Part shown: in pieces, positions 24,850 to 38,431 of the stretch
How the letters are laid out: each line of letters starts with the position of its first letter
Position numbering within the stretch: the stretch's first letter is position 1
Assembly: GCA_029582155.1 (NCBI GenBank)
Contig: CM055898.1
Coordinates: 25,985,245 to 26,049,244, forward strand
Direction of reading: 5' to 3'
From: Panopea generosa
Lineage: Eukaryota > Mollusca > Bivalvia > Adapedonta > Hiatellidae
Length of the DNA: 64,000 bases
Program-made: the position numbers and the translations under genes
The notes under the pieces: generated by a model
What the model was told of the DNA's origin: nothing
Database searches by the model: none
The model's input: the letters and a program-made list of their open reading frames with translations, nothing else

Positions 24850-27800
24850 CGATAGCAATATAGCACTGTCCCAATATGATGCTACGACAGTATAATGACG
24901 AAGACGCAATATATTCATTATTATCGTGCTAGCGTGACATCGCCAACGTGCGACAATAGCATCGCCCTCTCGTCCGTTGTCATTGACATTATTGAAATAT
25001 ATGTAATTATAATTAGTTGTATTTGTATTTTCAAAGAAAAAGATTATATCTCTATTGGAACCCACGACCAACACCATCCAAACTCAGAACCGTTATATTT
25101 AAACGTTTTTACTGACAAAGCCACATGTAGAAAAGTATCAATAAATAGTAAGTTTCTATGCACTTGACTGGTTATCTCAAATGCATCACGCTGTTTGCTA
25201 TTTTTCTGAAATAATTGATTTAATCAAATACGTTTCAATTATTTCTTCAAATAACGCTACCGAACAACACCTTTTTTCTGTTGAAAAGTTTTTCACGACA
25301 TTAAGGATTTGCGTAATGAACCGCGTGTTACGTAATGGTCGTTAAGATTGTTGTGATAAATAAAAAACAGCCGCTTTCAACCGAAAATTATGTCACTTTC
25401 TTCAGCGAATAGACCTAATGTCTGGCCGTTCGCGCCGATTTTAAACTTTTAGATGTTACACCGGGACATAGGGCAATGACGTTAAATGTGACTTATTGTC
25501 AAATTAAAATATATATATCAAGTCAACATCATAGGTTTTAACAGTGAACTGAATCAATCGTTTTACAACATTTATTTTGATATATGTTAAGTATAATTCC
25601 AAAAACTAGTCGGTGACAGTTTTATATGTTGCGGGTACTTGTTTTATAACGCAAATACGATTACTGTGCGCGAATTCTATACTTTTTTGAAAACACTTCA
25701 ATAATATTTACGAGACAGCACGAATGTCGATCACACTTTCCGACATTTGAAGATCTGAATTGCGTTACAGCTTATCTTTGCTATGTTTTAACATGAATTG
25801 AACATTCTTTCAATATTTTAGACCGAAGTACGCCTTTATTTGTTTATAAAATATTGCAAAAATAAATTATAGCATTAACATAGTAAGCCATTTAGTACAA
25901 GTAGTTATACACTTCTGCATTATCAATTTTCTCCCATACATATTTTGTTACATGGTTACACATGACTACACTAGAGAACCACTGGGCACAATTGATAACA
26001 CTGTAGTGTAATTATTTCAGTCCATATTTTTTATATAAATTGTTTCACCAGAAATCAACTGATTTCAGATCCACGATCTTTGCGTTGCTTGTCAGTCCGA
26101 TCTGGATCATGATCAATGCAAACAAATGCCCGTCACTATGGAAATGTTCAGAGACGGGCGAGCGAATGAACCTGCGTAGTTTCCAATCTGATCTATGCAG
26201 ATTTACACGCTTGTTCAACACTCTTTTCTCCTTTGTATATGTTTATAATATACGGACAATTAACATACATGAACTGATAGCTTTATATGAGTAGGATCTA
26301 GCTATTATATTCTTGAAACAAAGATGTTTTTACTTCCATTTACTTTTTTTGAAGGTACCAAATTTTATTTTTATTGTTTAACACCACCACTAAAAGTAAT
26401 ACACATGAATACTTCAATTTTACAAACAACACATTTACTTTATTCCGTAAATACAGGTAACATCTTTGAAATTAATTTATCTTGCAATACATATGTTGTT
26501 GACTGGCCCAATATTTTACCTAAAGTGTATTTATCAATATTATGTTTTAAGTTCTGATTTGCTAAAATGTAAAGAAGCCATAAATAACCAGTCTATCTCT
26601 TACTTCAGTATTACTGATGAGTCTAATAAAGTACGTTATGCAACATATCCTGACACGTCCTGACTCATCCTGGCACAAACTATTTATGGCATGTCAAACC
26701 CGAATTTGACATTCTATTAATGGTGCAATGTTTTAAATTGAATATTCTAAATTAACATAACGACTTAAACTGGCAGTGACTGGTCCTACCTTAAAGTTGT
26801 AATGTTTTACACTCGAAGTAAATAAATTAAAATCATTTATGTCTGGCTGAAGAACTGAAACACTTAATTATAACTTTGATCTCAAAACTTACAACATAAA
26901 TGACTATTCTGTAAGAGAATATGGCATATTATACCAAAAAAAGCAACTGTTTTAAACAAAACAACACTATAGCAATATAGTACAGCAAGAGATTATCATC
27001 ATGCTAAGCCATTACATTTTCTGTTGTAACATGTAATTTAACTAGTTATATCTTAGTATCGTTCTTTGTACAAAGACAAACAGACTGTTGTCTAGTCCGT
27101 GTCTTTCGTAATCATGTTAGCAGGATAACAAAAGTTTATTGTTCCAATACGTGTATTCTACTCATTTCCTTTAACTTATCCATAATATTTCTACAAAAAA
27201 GAAATATTAGTAGTATTTAACATATACACAAAATGAACACAGATTTAGGTCTGAATTGTATGTTTTCAGTACGGTATATATCTGTTCTGAACTTTGTGCT
27301 ACGTGTTGGGACTTTTATTATTATTGTTGTTGGTGTTTTTGTTTTGAAATAATAACTGAAATTCGATATCCGCAAACAATAGTTTTAATGAATGTATTTA
27401 CATATGTATTATGGTTTAACAAAATTAACATCAACATTTGAGAAATCAAATACATATAATATAAACTAAATATGTATACACGTTATTTTACAACATGAGG
27501 GAATACTCGCTCATTGTGAGAGGTGATGATTGTACTGAAATAATTAGGTATTGTGACTTGAATTTATAAAGGTCACTTAAAATACTTCTTAAGTTATCAT
27601 TAACTTCTTATCGTAGTTCTTAAAGTTGTTTGAAGTACAACTTATTTTTAGCATATTTTTTTTTAATTCAAATTATCATTCAAATCGAGTCAAGATTAAA
27701 CTTGAAATTCAACAAGAAGGTTAACTTAAATTAACTTCCGCAAAATCTTAAGCTATACAAAACATTTCGCTTACCTTAAATTCGTTAACCGTAAACAAGA

Positions 27801-28200
27801 GTTTTACTGAAACTAAATGTCGAACTACTTTATCTATAATTGTCCCGGATATGAGCCAGGAAGTACCTATATATGACTACCGTTTTACCCAGTACCATAA
27901 TATTTATGAAAATAATACGTATATTAAATAAAAACCATTTCAAAGTAAAATTGTGAAATTAAACACAGACATGTGCATTATATAGTTGCTCTATTTTGTA
28001 TACATATTTTATATTTAGCAGTAGTACGTATGTTTTTTAAATTTACTTTAACATGTTTAATTGATATTTTAAACATGTAAATTATAGATTCTTTACATAA
28101 AGTTTACCTATATCGAATTCCTCTGTCGTTTATTGAATATGTGATAGCTCCATATGATCAAAATCTTATTTAGTATTGAAACATTTACTTTGAAACAAAA
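24850..28200. other. AT-rich stretch, no gene seen
   Basis: No supported gene or RNA. A 33-base string around 26262-26295 (ACTGATAGCTTTATATGAGT) recurs at 38341-38373 beside the tyrosine-recombinase retrotransposon, so some dispersed repeat is present. Three near-identical 10-base repeats (TCCTGACACG-like) lie at 26649-26680. Confidence 0.5.
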
Positions 28201-28835
28201 ATAATTGATTTATTTTCGTTTGAGCAAAGCGAAATAGGGAAACATTTATACAGTTATTTCTTGCAACGAAGAGCATAAATAAATAGGAGCAGCATTATGT
28301 CAATTGCAATATGCAAAAGGAGTCAACATAACAAATCTTACACACATCTACACATTATGGTATGACAAAGCCTCAATATATCCATACATAATCAAACTAA
28401 AGAGTTAACTAATAAAACACACAGTAAAACAACAAGAGCGACGAACTAGAACTACGTGTAGCCTGAACAAGCAATGTTTGTGCAATTCTCCTAACTCAAG
28501 CATTAATTACGCTTTTAAACCTGATTAAAGTTTGGTTTCTCTATAAAATGCTACGGTAAAGAGCTCCAACTTTTGCAGCATCAAAATGGACGGAACTAAC
28601 CTACCCCATCCCCATATCGTATACTTAAACGAATAAATATATGTTGACAATATCATGTAGATAAAGTGGACCTTGATTGTTAAGAATTTAAAAAAGAAAA
28701 GTTACTACTACTATAGATCTTGAATTATAAAGCTGACATTTTAGATTTTGATAAAAGTCACTTAGTACTTTGGCTCAGTATTTTTGTTATTTTTCTGATT
28801 ATATATATATATATAATTATAATTATAACGGATCT

Positions 28836-28897
28836 CATTATTCGAGAACAGAAATAATTTAACCCGGTACTAGGGGGCGTTAGGGGTTTTGCATATA
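28836..28897. repeat. Single unit of the 63-bp repeat
   Basis: ATTATTCGAGAACAGAAATA followed by ATTTAACCCGGTACTAGGGG and GCGTTAGGGGTTTTGCAT matches the unit of the 5.4-7.7 kb array. Only one copy is present, at the same place relative to the LINE remnant as the array in A1. Confidence 0.85.
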
Positions 28898-28899
28898 TA

Positions 28900-29470
28900 T
28901 TGGCACCCTCTTAAAAAGATTTAACAAACTGAATATGTTGTTTGCCTATTTTGATTAAAGTCTAATTTGTGCTTTCAATATATCCTTAAACCAGACATAA
29001 GTAAATGCGAAATCATTGTTTTTAATAAATCTAAGTGAATTTTCTCAAGTATGCATACTATTGTATTTACTTCCTGTCTGGGGACAGTTAATAAAATTCC
29101 ATATGTTATACATTGTTTATGACTCTTTAAATTATATGTATTTAGTTTTCAAAAATATTTGTCGTTGCGTCAACAGGCTTGGAAACGTTATTTTACAAGT
29201 GCGTGTGGCATCAAATGAAATATCTAATTCAAAAGTATCCAGTTTAAATTTAATAGTTACACCTAGAAACTTGGCATGATTTAACACGTTCGTTATAATT
29301 ACTATCCAATTCTAAACTAATATTTCCTATCTTAGTTTAAGTTTCTTATACCTGAACGAAATATTTATCCAAGTTGCGTGAATTGATAATTAAAAAGTTA
29401 TTAGGAATAATATTGTAATAGAAAATAACACAACAATATTATCTTTAAGTAAATGGTGTTTCTTTCATGA
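28900..29470 (-). pseudogene. Antisense LINE RT remnant, A3 copy
   Basis: The minus strand contains AKFLGVTIKFKLDT, and farther on a FINCPQT stretch equivalent to NNCPQTWQICEE in the A1 copy. It is as frameshifted as its paralogue, so the LINE was already dead before duplication. Confidence 0.55.
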
Positions 29471-30277
29471 TCAAAAGTAAGAATATAGAGGCATTATTTT
29501 TAATTTTAATTGTGGTTTTATGTAAAGTATTTATGGGTTTTTCTAATAATTAGGATTTTGTGTATGTATTTGTGTGTGCTAGGTATATATTTCCACACTA
29601 CCTTAACTGGATTTAAGGAAAATAAAAGGAACATGTCTAGGCTATGTCAAGTTACACCAGAGAGAAATGAACAAAGAAAAAACACTCTAAAACCGATTGC
29701 TTCTCCTTTTATCAAAACAACAGTATTTTATTTAATTCATTGCTAACACGTCTTACAACGTCTACAGTCTTGATACATACCTGATAAAAATGTCTGATCA
29801 AATTATGTCGTTCAAAGTCTGTTCAATGTATTATGTCTAAGATATTTAGGCATTTTGTTTTCTGAACTAGGTACAAATTGTTACTAATGAAATTAGATAA
29901 ATAAACAATAAGCTTTGTTTACTTTTAGATGTCATATTAGACCGGTTTAGAAAATAAAATATCAACTCCATTAAAACTAACTAAGCCCTTTGATTCTTTG
30001 TAATTATATACTATTATATTTATAGAATAATTTTTGCTGAAAAGTCAATTTAAATTTACTACTTACAAAATAAGTTTTGCTTCTAGCATGCACTATATCC
30101 GCACTTAAATCATCTATCTAATATGACGGCACATTTTACCTACATAAAAGCAAATATCGGACGATACAATGTTTATATTTGCGTGTTAAGACCAATGCAA
30201 TATCATATTCGTTTCGTGGTGTAGGATGTTAGTTTTGACAATGCAGTGTTGGTTTGTAGTAGGTTGTTGTTCTTGTG

Positions 30278-30521
30278 TGGCGTTTACCGTCGCTTTCAAC
30301 AAGTTTTCCGTCATATCAGGACGGTGTCTATTTGAGACAGTATTCTGAACGCTACCACACTGGAATATCCTGCCGCATGACCCAGTCACATTATACTGAC
30401 ACCCGGCTGACCAGACCTATAATTTCAAATGCTGAGCGTCAAGTAAGGACGCTTCTAGCACCAATTTTTAAATCATTGATATGACCCGGCAGGGGGTCGA
30501 ACTCACCACCTTCAGTATGCA
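30278..30521 (-). mobile_element. tRNA-derived SINE, family 1, A3 copy
   Basis: The body is as in the A1 copy (TCAAACGCTGAGCG-like and ATATTCCAGTGTGGTAGCG on the minus strand). The B-box GAGTTCGACCCCC is kept. The tRNA A-box half is lost after GCATACTGAAGGTGG, where the sequence changes to unrelated DNA. Confidence 0.75.
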
Positions 30522-31744
30522 ATATGTTTAATATACATATTATAAATACTAAAAACAACGTTAAAGATATCAAACTTGTTAACTACATTAGTCTGGCAGT
30601 AAGGCCATTATTGATTGTTCGCATAATTACACAGAAATGTGTGTTCGAGGTATATCCAATATGCATAAATAGAAGTTCCATGCATAATAAATAGTTTGAT
30701 ATGGTCGTTATTTTAAACAGAGCAGTTTGCAATGTTTACAATTATATCAAACAAATACATAAGATGTGATGTGTGTTTTTCTAAAACAAACGACATTCAT
30801 AAACTATGATGCTTTGTTAACAATTTTAGTATTAAACATGTGTTTGTGAAGAAAAAAATTATTATAGTTAATGGGAGACGTAATTTATTCATGTGTTATT
30901 GTGTCTGGTCTTTCCGGGAAAATATCAGAAATCGTCATTAGTGTTGAGCGACTGTAATAACATGGATAAAAGGATCCTTGCAATCAAAGAACGAGTCAAA
31001 GAACGCGTTCAAGAATTTGACACGTTTTAAGCTCGATTTAATAAAAAAAGGAAAGCTACTGTACTCGCTATGGCGTTTTTTTAATACTTAAAACGGTTAA
31101 CAAAATAATCAAATATTAAAAACATATGTTGACTAAGTCTATTCCTTTGTTTATTTTTGATATTAGCCTAGTGTAATTTCATTTCTGAATCACAGCTCGG
31201 CGTTTTTTTGTACAACTCGGCTGTCGTGCGTAAACTGTCGAGCCGCTTTCCGATTTGACTGAACAGATATGTCACGGTTAAATGACGTTATTTTGAGACG
31301 TTAAGTCATATGATAACTGACGGAAACTAATATGCGTGATTTTGTCCTGTTCCTTGGAAATAATCTGAAAAATAAATGGTTAATGTACCATTGTTTGAGT
31401 TATGTTATAAAAACGAATCTTACATCAGTGCTCACTTATTTTTGATATCTTTTACCAAACCGTTTTAAAAATTCAATATTAAATGAGCACTCATGAAATT
31501 TTTTTCAATTAACAACGAAATAAAAAACTTCATGCAATTATCAAAATACAAATGAAACATCCAACAACAAAAAATGGGCGAAACTTTTTCTTTAAATTAT
31601 TTATTCTGGGAATGCCTCATTACACAATATTTTTGGTCAAACTTAAACACGTAATTATTAATATGAACTTTCCCATAGAACTCGATTTAAAAATTATTAC
31701 ATTTGGTTTCCTTGTTTAACATAAAAAACATGCTTTCAGCTTTA

Positions 31745-33625
31745 TTTATTGTTTCTATAACACAAACAAATGAAAGAATATCGTTCCATTCTGTGCCAGT
31801 TTTTACTGTAACCTTAAAATCCAATTGAAATAGCTCCAAACACGACAATTTCATCTGTTTTATAAATGCATGTAGATTTTTTGTATTTAATAACAGAACT
31901 GTCTCGTAATAACATACTTGAAAATCTTGATATAAACATACTTGAAAATAACGTTCCGGCAACCATAAACAGCTGAAGGACTTCACTTATCACCTCACTT
32001 TTTCTCCTTTTGTCTTCTTTTACTTCAAAGTGTATTTTTTATATAACATATAGAATAATTGCTAGACTTCATTTCTTTTATTTCATATAAATAAAAAACA
32101 TGTCTTTTATATATATATATAATGATTTGTGTTTTTTTTCTACTTTTCCTAAAACGAAAAAAAAATGTATTGATATTCATGCTGTGTAATGTTAATAGAA
32201 ATGTGTTTATACTCTTGTACTTTTGTTCCAATAGTTTGCAACATTTGACTGAATGAAATATATTTAGATGGATATCAAGCTCATATCTAAATTATGATAA
32301 TTATGACACCAAATTGAATAAAATTTCACATTTGGCTTCACTACTACAAAAGATATTCAAAGCGGACAACCGAGATACCACTCATTTGCTTTTAGGTAGA
32401 ATTACTGCCCCTTTCATACATAACGATCATTGTTAATCTAATCATTACAAATTGTAGAGTCCATTAAAGCCACAAGAGGAACTATTTTTATTTAATTATT
32501 TTCTTTCCAAACTTGATTAAAGTGTCTGTGAAAGTCCAAATAATGCTGCTGATATTTAACTTAAAGGCACCATACCAGGAAAAAAAGCATCTCATTATCA
32601 TAATTTTTATCCGGATGATTTGGTAGACCAGTAAAACGTGACAAAATCGATATATATAATTTGGAATGGTAAACTTGAAACAACGTCCCTATTATTAAAA
32701 AATACATCACTTAAATACTGCTTGACGACCTTGACATCGTACTCTAAGATGAAACAATTTTTACAACGACGTGTAAACCTTGATGACGGATAAAATTAAA
32801 ATCAAAATGATATCGCATTAATCGTTTAATACGTCTCAAAAGTACAACAAAAATACTGGTAGTTTTTCAATTCTTGTTCTTCAATTAGCATTTCGGGTAA
32901 AGTGACGTCACTTGATAACGTGAGGGATACATTTTGATTTCCGACCTACCAATCAACGACGTCTTAACAAAATATATCACATTATAAGATCGGACAAACA
33001 TTTACTCGCAGTAGTGTTTTATTTTGCGGTCTTTGTTTTCTATTCGTATGGTTCAACTTTCTATTGTGTTTGATGTTTTTATGTTTGTTCGTTATTATGC
33101 ATTCTTGATGTTAAGGTGTAGATCTATATTGTGTTTGTTGTTATTATTTTCGTATTCTTAAATTGTATTCTTATTGTTCAATTTGTGTTCTTTAATTTTA
33201 TATATTTGTTGTAAGTTTTTCAATTTTAAGTTCTTAGTGTAACAATAAGAACGTAAAAGGAACAGCATATTTTTTATATACAAAATGTACAATTTAACAA
33301 CATAAATATTAAGTTTGAACAAGAAAAAAAGGTTGGTTTGACCTGCCACAATTGTCGTTAGTTGTTTAAGTTTTCATTGCAAAAACATTTAACGAACGGG
33401 GTTAAACGTATTTTATTGTTTTATTTAAGTATAAAATAGTTGGCTATACGACTTTGTCATGATTGTAACTGACATACTGTGGTCGTATTCATTCAGTAGT
33501 CATGTTATACTTATCCTAATTTCATGTTGGATAGTTGTATAGATCTGCCTCAAAGAAGAAACCCGACAACCTCTCTATCAAAATGAAATGTGATATAGAA
33601 ACACTCATAAAGTCTCTATGTGATC
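31745..33625. repeat. Stretch present in A3 and A2 but not A1
   Basis: It lies between two A1-like joins. 32480-32720 matches A2 at 15300-15390 and 15885-16080 (TTTCTTTCCAAACTTGATTA, AAAAAGCATCTCATTATCAT). Presence in the oldest copy suggests that A1 lost it. No coding evidence is present. Confidence 0.55.
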
Positions 33626-34209
33626 TTCAACCAGTACTCTCTTTTTTATTTGAAAAATTCTGAATAAACCATTATTTCTTTTATTAATATTTGTACATTT
33701 GGCCAAATTGAAATTATTACGAAACAATATGATAAAGTCTATATGAAATGTAACTAACTGTTATGGAAGCAGGTTTACACAAGCTTCTAAAGCTTTTTTT
33801 TGTATCCCTTCCACATATTTCGCTAAACGTGACTTTATGCTTCATTGTTAAATGTATGCTTAATATATGTACTTATGTGAAAAAAGTATTGTTTAAATTA
33901 AAGACACTTGATAGTCGTATGTTTCTTGGATATTCTAATCAGATTCCTACTTCCTCATATGATTGCATTTAATTTTGTTTTATGCTAAAACACAAACTTT
34001 AAAATAGGATCGGCCGCAATGAGGTAATGGGTATATTTAATATCGTACGATACTCTATTTATAATCCACGGCCAAATGACATTGACTATTCCATGAAATA
34101 TTCAGTGACACATCACCAGGAAGTCAAGTAATCGGTAAATAACACATTTAATTTAGAAATACACCGCGTTGTCAATATTGATATTGTGTATATTCTTCTG
34201 TCAATTGTA

Positions 34210-34425
34210 TAATTTAGTTTAAACTTATTTGTTTACTTCGATTACGGAACATGGTATTACAACTTATACAAATCACGTTCGAAGTATTCCTGGGTAAAAC
34301 CAGTACTTATCATATGCGAAAACAAAGCATGTTTGCTCAAGGACACAACACTTAGCCGTGGGGGATGATCAAACCCATGACCTTCAGATCATGGGTACGA
34401 TGCTCTGCTACGTGACCAGTGTATA
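34210..34425 (-). mobile_element. tRNA-derived SINE, family 2, longest copy
   Basis: The minus strand has CTGGTCACGTAGCAGAGCAT, then a damaged B-box (GGGTTTGATCA). The body runs CTTGAGCAAACATGC, CCCAGGAATACTTCGAACG, TTGTAATACCATGTTCCG and ends CGAAGTAAACAAATAAG. A second tRNA-like string sits at 34560-34635. Confidence 0.7.
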
Positions 34426-36384
34426 ATTTTACTGTACAGAGTATGTCAATGCACATAAAAGATATGTTTGATGAACTAAAGTTATTCTAAACTAATTTTA
34501 CATCTATTGTGAAATAAACAAATGTACTTCTTTGGTAGAACTTGTACTAAGCATGTCTAGTTGTCGTTGAGGATCAAACAGTCAACCTTGTGGTCCCGGA
34601 TCCGATGGCCTTCTAGTATAACCACGTGCTCCACAAATTATAAGAAGATATTAAATTGTTCAATTTTCAATGTCGCAGATTCACAAATAACTTTTTTCAT
34701 AACGTTCGCCATTTGTTGATACACACCGACCTTTCGCTGTATAAATGTTTGAGTTGAAATGGAATAGAACAGGCAGGTGCTACATTTATAATGCTTAAAT
34801 GGTTTCCTAGTGAGTGTGCTCTCTAAATAATATGGAGATGTTATACATGATAAGAATAAAAAAGTCACTGCAATGTAAAGTCCTGACAAAAATGAAGAAA
34901 AGGGGAAGTATATTTTTACTACTACCTCATTTATCTGTAGGTCCGAAATATTAAAAAGGAAATAATAGTGGCGTGGGTCCTAAACCCTGGTGAAAAATTA
35001 ACTGATAAGTATGCTAGTAAAGCTTTGTTTTTGAAACTTGTCACAAAGAAGTGCTGGACTCTCGACTTTACAATGACAAGTTGCAGAACAATTCAGAAAT
35101 ATTGCTAAATAGTATTATTGGGCCCCACCTCATTGTGGTGCCCAGTGGCAACGCTTCTAGAATTTGAACATGGGGTTGCGTAACTGTATTGGGTGGCATT
35201 TGTACGAATTTTTTAACCAGGATAAACAAAATATAGTATTATAAATTTGTTGGAAAAATTCCCAACAAAGTTTTGCACAAAATTTAAAGCAACTAATCAA
35301 TGGTGCTGACCTAGTCAGGTGATATTTACATTTATGCAAACGGGTTCCACAACAGACAGCGATATAAGCAGCTAATCAAATGTGCTAATCCTGTCACGTG
35401 ATGTTTACACTTTTTTACATGCAGACACGCTTGCAGAAATACGCGTGGAAAGAAAACAAGATGGTTTTATACAATTTCCACCAAGGGTGTGAAATATTTG
35501 CGCCTTTTAATGGTTTGCAATATACAGCTATGTCGTTAATTGCATTGCTTGCCTATATCAGCTCGGTAATGTCGATATAGCCATTCAATGTAGGCTAAGC
35601 AGATTGAGACGTAGTTTTGCGGTAATAAATGAAGGTAGTGGTCGAGGTGACAGGAATGTGACTTCACAGGAAAATGGGATTAAAATAGGTGATAGATATG
35701 TTTAACCTGAAAATGTTGCTAGTAGAGCAACTGGTCAAGATAAAGTTGCCTATTCAAATCATACTTTGAACAAACTAAAAAACGCAAATAAGAGCACGTA
35801 GAAGTAAATTTCCTGCTTTGACATGTGAAATCGAGTCACCAAGTGAAAGTTCACATGCTAAAATGAACATTATGACTAATGAAACTATTTTCGATGTTGG
35901 TTTAGTCCGTGAAACGATCTAAATTTTATCAATTACACAAGTGACCAAAACCATGTACATGATTATGAATATGGTATACGGAAGAAACATTGCAGCCTTT
36001 GTCATTCAAGCAACCGGTTTTTATATCAAGATCATGTTAAAGTTCGAGAAATATTTCTGTAATTAATTTGGCTTTGGAAATGCCTTGTTATGTGGGTGGC
36101 CAACTTGTTATTCGTGTTTGAAACATCACACAATCCTTGAAGTGGTGACTTTTTTCTATTTTATACTTAGGTAATTTATCAGAACTCGTTTATCATTCAA
36201 TTATATATTTTTGGGGGTTTCCAACATCTCAATTACTTTACCTAGATCAAGCTAGCCTTATATCTTCAAAATGATTGTTTTGTCTCTTTATAACATTTTA
36301 CACTCAACGGTCATTCTCTGTTGGTACATATTCATAAAACATACAAAACCAACTCATTGTTGTTTCTTTAAAACAAATATGCGA

Positions 36385-37720
36385 CGCCATTTATGCCTTG
36401 CATCAATTTTTGTCTTGTTATTATTTACGGACGTTGTAGCATTAATAGCAGACACTGTCGTAAGTTTGTCGAAACAAATGAATTTGTTACAAATTGCTTT
36501 TCATGGAAGTTGAAAGTCAACAAGGACAAGACTAAACTTGTTGTTTTAAAAAATGGCGAAATGCTATCAAAAGCATAAAATGGATAGTTTAAACTTATTT
36601 ATTTTTCTTCGATTGCGAAACAAGTTCTTACAACTTATACAAATCACTCTCGAAGTCTTCCTAGGTAGAACCAGTAACAAGCATATGCGGATAAGGTATC
36701 TTGCTCAAGGACACCATACATGGCGGTGGGGGAGTGCTCTACCACTGGAACACACGCTCCACTAATAAAAAAACTATATATGAAACAGTGAACTGTAATT
36801 ATATAGGTCTATATTTTTCTTGTCGTCTTTCAATGTTTCAAATGGCTAATGTATAAGCAGTCAAGCTTAAAAAGTTTCAATATCTCTGGTGTTTGCATCA
36901 TATGATATATGCCATATGTCAAATGATGTTTTTTAAGTTGTTTGATATAAAAATTAGTTCAGTGTTATTGTATGGATCGGAATTATGGGGCTTTATATTG
37001 ATATGGTACACATTTTATTTCTAACTCTATAAAATTGGTTTTAACAATTCTTTCATAAATTAAATTAAAACGTTATACAAAAACAGTTGGATATGCATAA
37101 TTCATAACGACTGTATTACGATATCGAGACCATTTGGAATGAGTTGGAACATTCAAACTCTCTCCCGTCAAACGTTGCAGAATTAAGTGCAGCATTGATG
37201 CATGCTTAGCGTGTATTGCAGCTCAAGAGAATCTCACAAAATATTGACAATTATGTAATTCTGTTTACACATGTGATGGGAAATGAACTGAGTTGGTCAC
37301 ATCGTTTTGTTATGAAATGAATTAAATGTTTGTTTTGTGATTCAACAATAGTATACAATGAAATATAAATGTACAAAATTCCTGTGCAATATTGAATTTA
37401 CTTTGAAGTATGAACGTTGATATACAGTGTATACTTTCCTTTTCCTTTCACTGTTACTGTGTATAATTTTATTCACACTTGTTAATACATGTTAATATAA
37501 TTAAACAATTTAAATAAAAATTGATTTTGGCTCCATTCAAGGAAAGGCAACATATATGGAAACTATGTCTAAATCCTATGTGTAATGTATGTGGTGAAAA
37601 AGAAATAGACACATATCTTTTCGTTGATTATAAAGAAGTACTAATAAACAGCTATTTTTAAACATTGTAGCTTATCAGCAATACTAAAAAGGGGTGAACA
37701 ATATAATTATTGGATATCAA
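36385..37720 (+). pseudogene. LINE RT and C-terminal relic split by a SINE
   Basis: 36415-36470 reads LLFTDVVALIADTVV, a degraded YADD box. After a frameshift, 36515-36575 gives FSWKLKVNKDKTKLVVLKNG, the conserved segment after the active site. A SINE then interrupts. Beyond it 36925-36990 reads FFKLFDIKISSVLLYGSELW, and 37532-37655 gives a Cys-rich stretch (CLNPMCNVCGEKEIDTY), typical of the C-terminus of a jockey/CR1-like LINE. The copy is strongly decayed and its 5' half is absent. Confidence 0.7.
36583..36765 (-). mobile_element. SINE family 2 inside the LINE relic
   Basis: It shares TTTAAACTTATTTATTTTTC, CGATTGCGAAACAAGTT, CTTATACAAATCAC and CTTGCTCAAGGACACCATAC with the copies at 17150 and 34210. 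The tRNA-like end is truncated after CTACCACTGGAACACACGC. It lies between two parts of one LINE coding region, so it inserted later than the LINE. Confidence 0.7.
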
Positions 37721-37729
37721 AAAAGCTAC

Positions 37730-38425
37730 GGAGAATATAATGATATAAATATTATTTTAGCTCTCGTAGGATTCTGTATTTGCATTATTTAAACACGAAT
37801 ATATTGTAAACTTTTGATAATTTGAAAGGAATGAAAACATATGCGGATATTTGAGTTGTTTAATGTTTATTAAAATATTACTCATATACTAGGATTCTTT
37901 GTCGTATAAAATACTAAATTGGGTTATTAAAGGGGGCTGTCTGGTGGTTTTTATTATGACAATGTGATTCGAACGGTAACTCCGTCTTGCTGTCTCTTTT
38001 AAAAAAAACGGAATCCATTCGACATGTGTTTTCACGGCTCTTGAACTATGAACTATATATATATATAAAAGGAGATAATTAAATTCACAACAACGGACTT
38101 TACGATTTTTGGGATCTTTGCAGATGCTCATACACAATGCATGATATATATATGGAGATAATTATTTGTGAATAACCAAGACATAAATATGCAGACCAGA
38201 CTACGGCGAGTGCGCCTAGCTACAATGCAAACCATAGATACAATATCAAGGCCTCTGCCAAACTAATAAATTTAGTGTCGACCATGACTTATATACTAGG
38301 AATTACATTCAACACATCTGGACAGCGTGGACAAATTTACATACATGAAGTGATAGCTTTATATGAGTAGGATCCAGTTAAGGATTCATGACTACTCAAT
38401 TTGGTGTCGACCATGACTTATATAC
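37730..38425. other. Spacer with a 24-bp direct repeat
   Basis: GTGTCGACCATGACTTATAT plus ACTA occurs at about 38276 and again at 38403, the second just before the retrotransposon coding region. Apart from a short (TA)n near 38055 nothing else could be supported. Confidence 0.5.
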
Positions 38426-38431
38426 TATTGA

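Larger units (their letters stand above)
28836..35990. repeat. Segmental duplication, copy A3
   Basis: Direct-orientation paralogue of 7692-13526 carrying the same LINE remnant, SINE family 1 and SINE family 2 copies. It is longer because it holds a 1.9-kb stretch at 31745-33625. Identity with A1 rises from left to right and ends abruptly after GGAAGAAACAT. Confidence 0.85.

Noticed and set aside
23394-25077. Open frames of 154-314 codons in the 30-bp array as proteins
   Set aside because: Several overlapping frames on both strands are open at once, as expected from a 30-base unit. No independent coding evidence.
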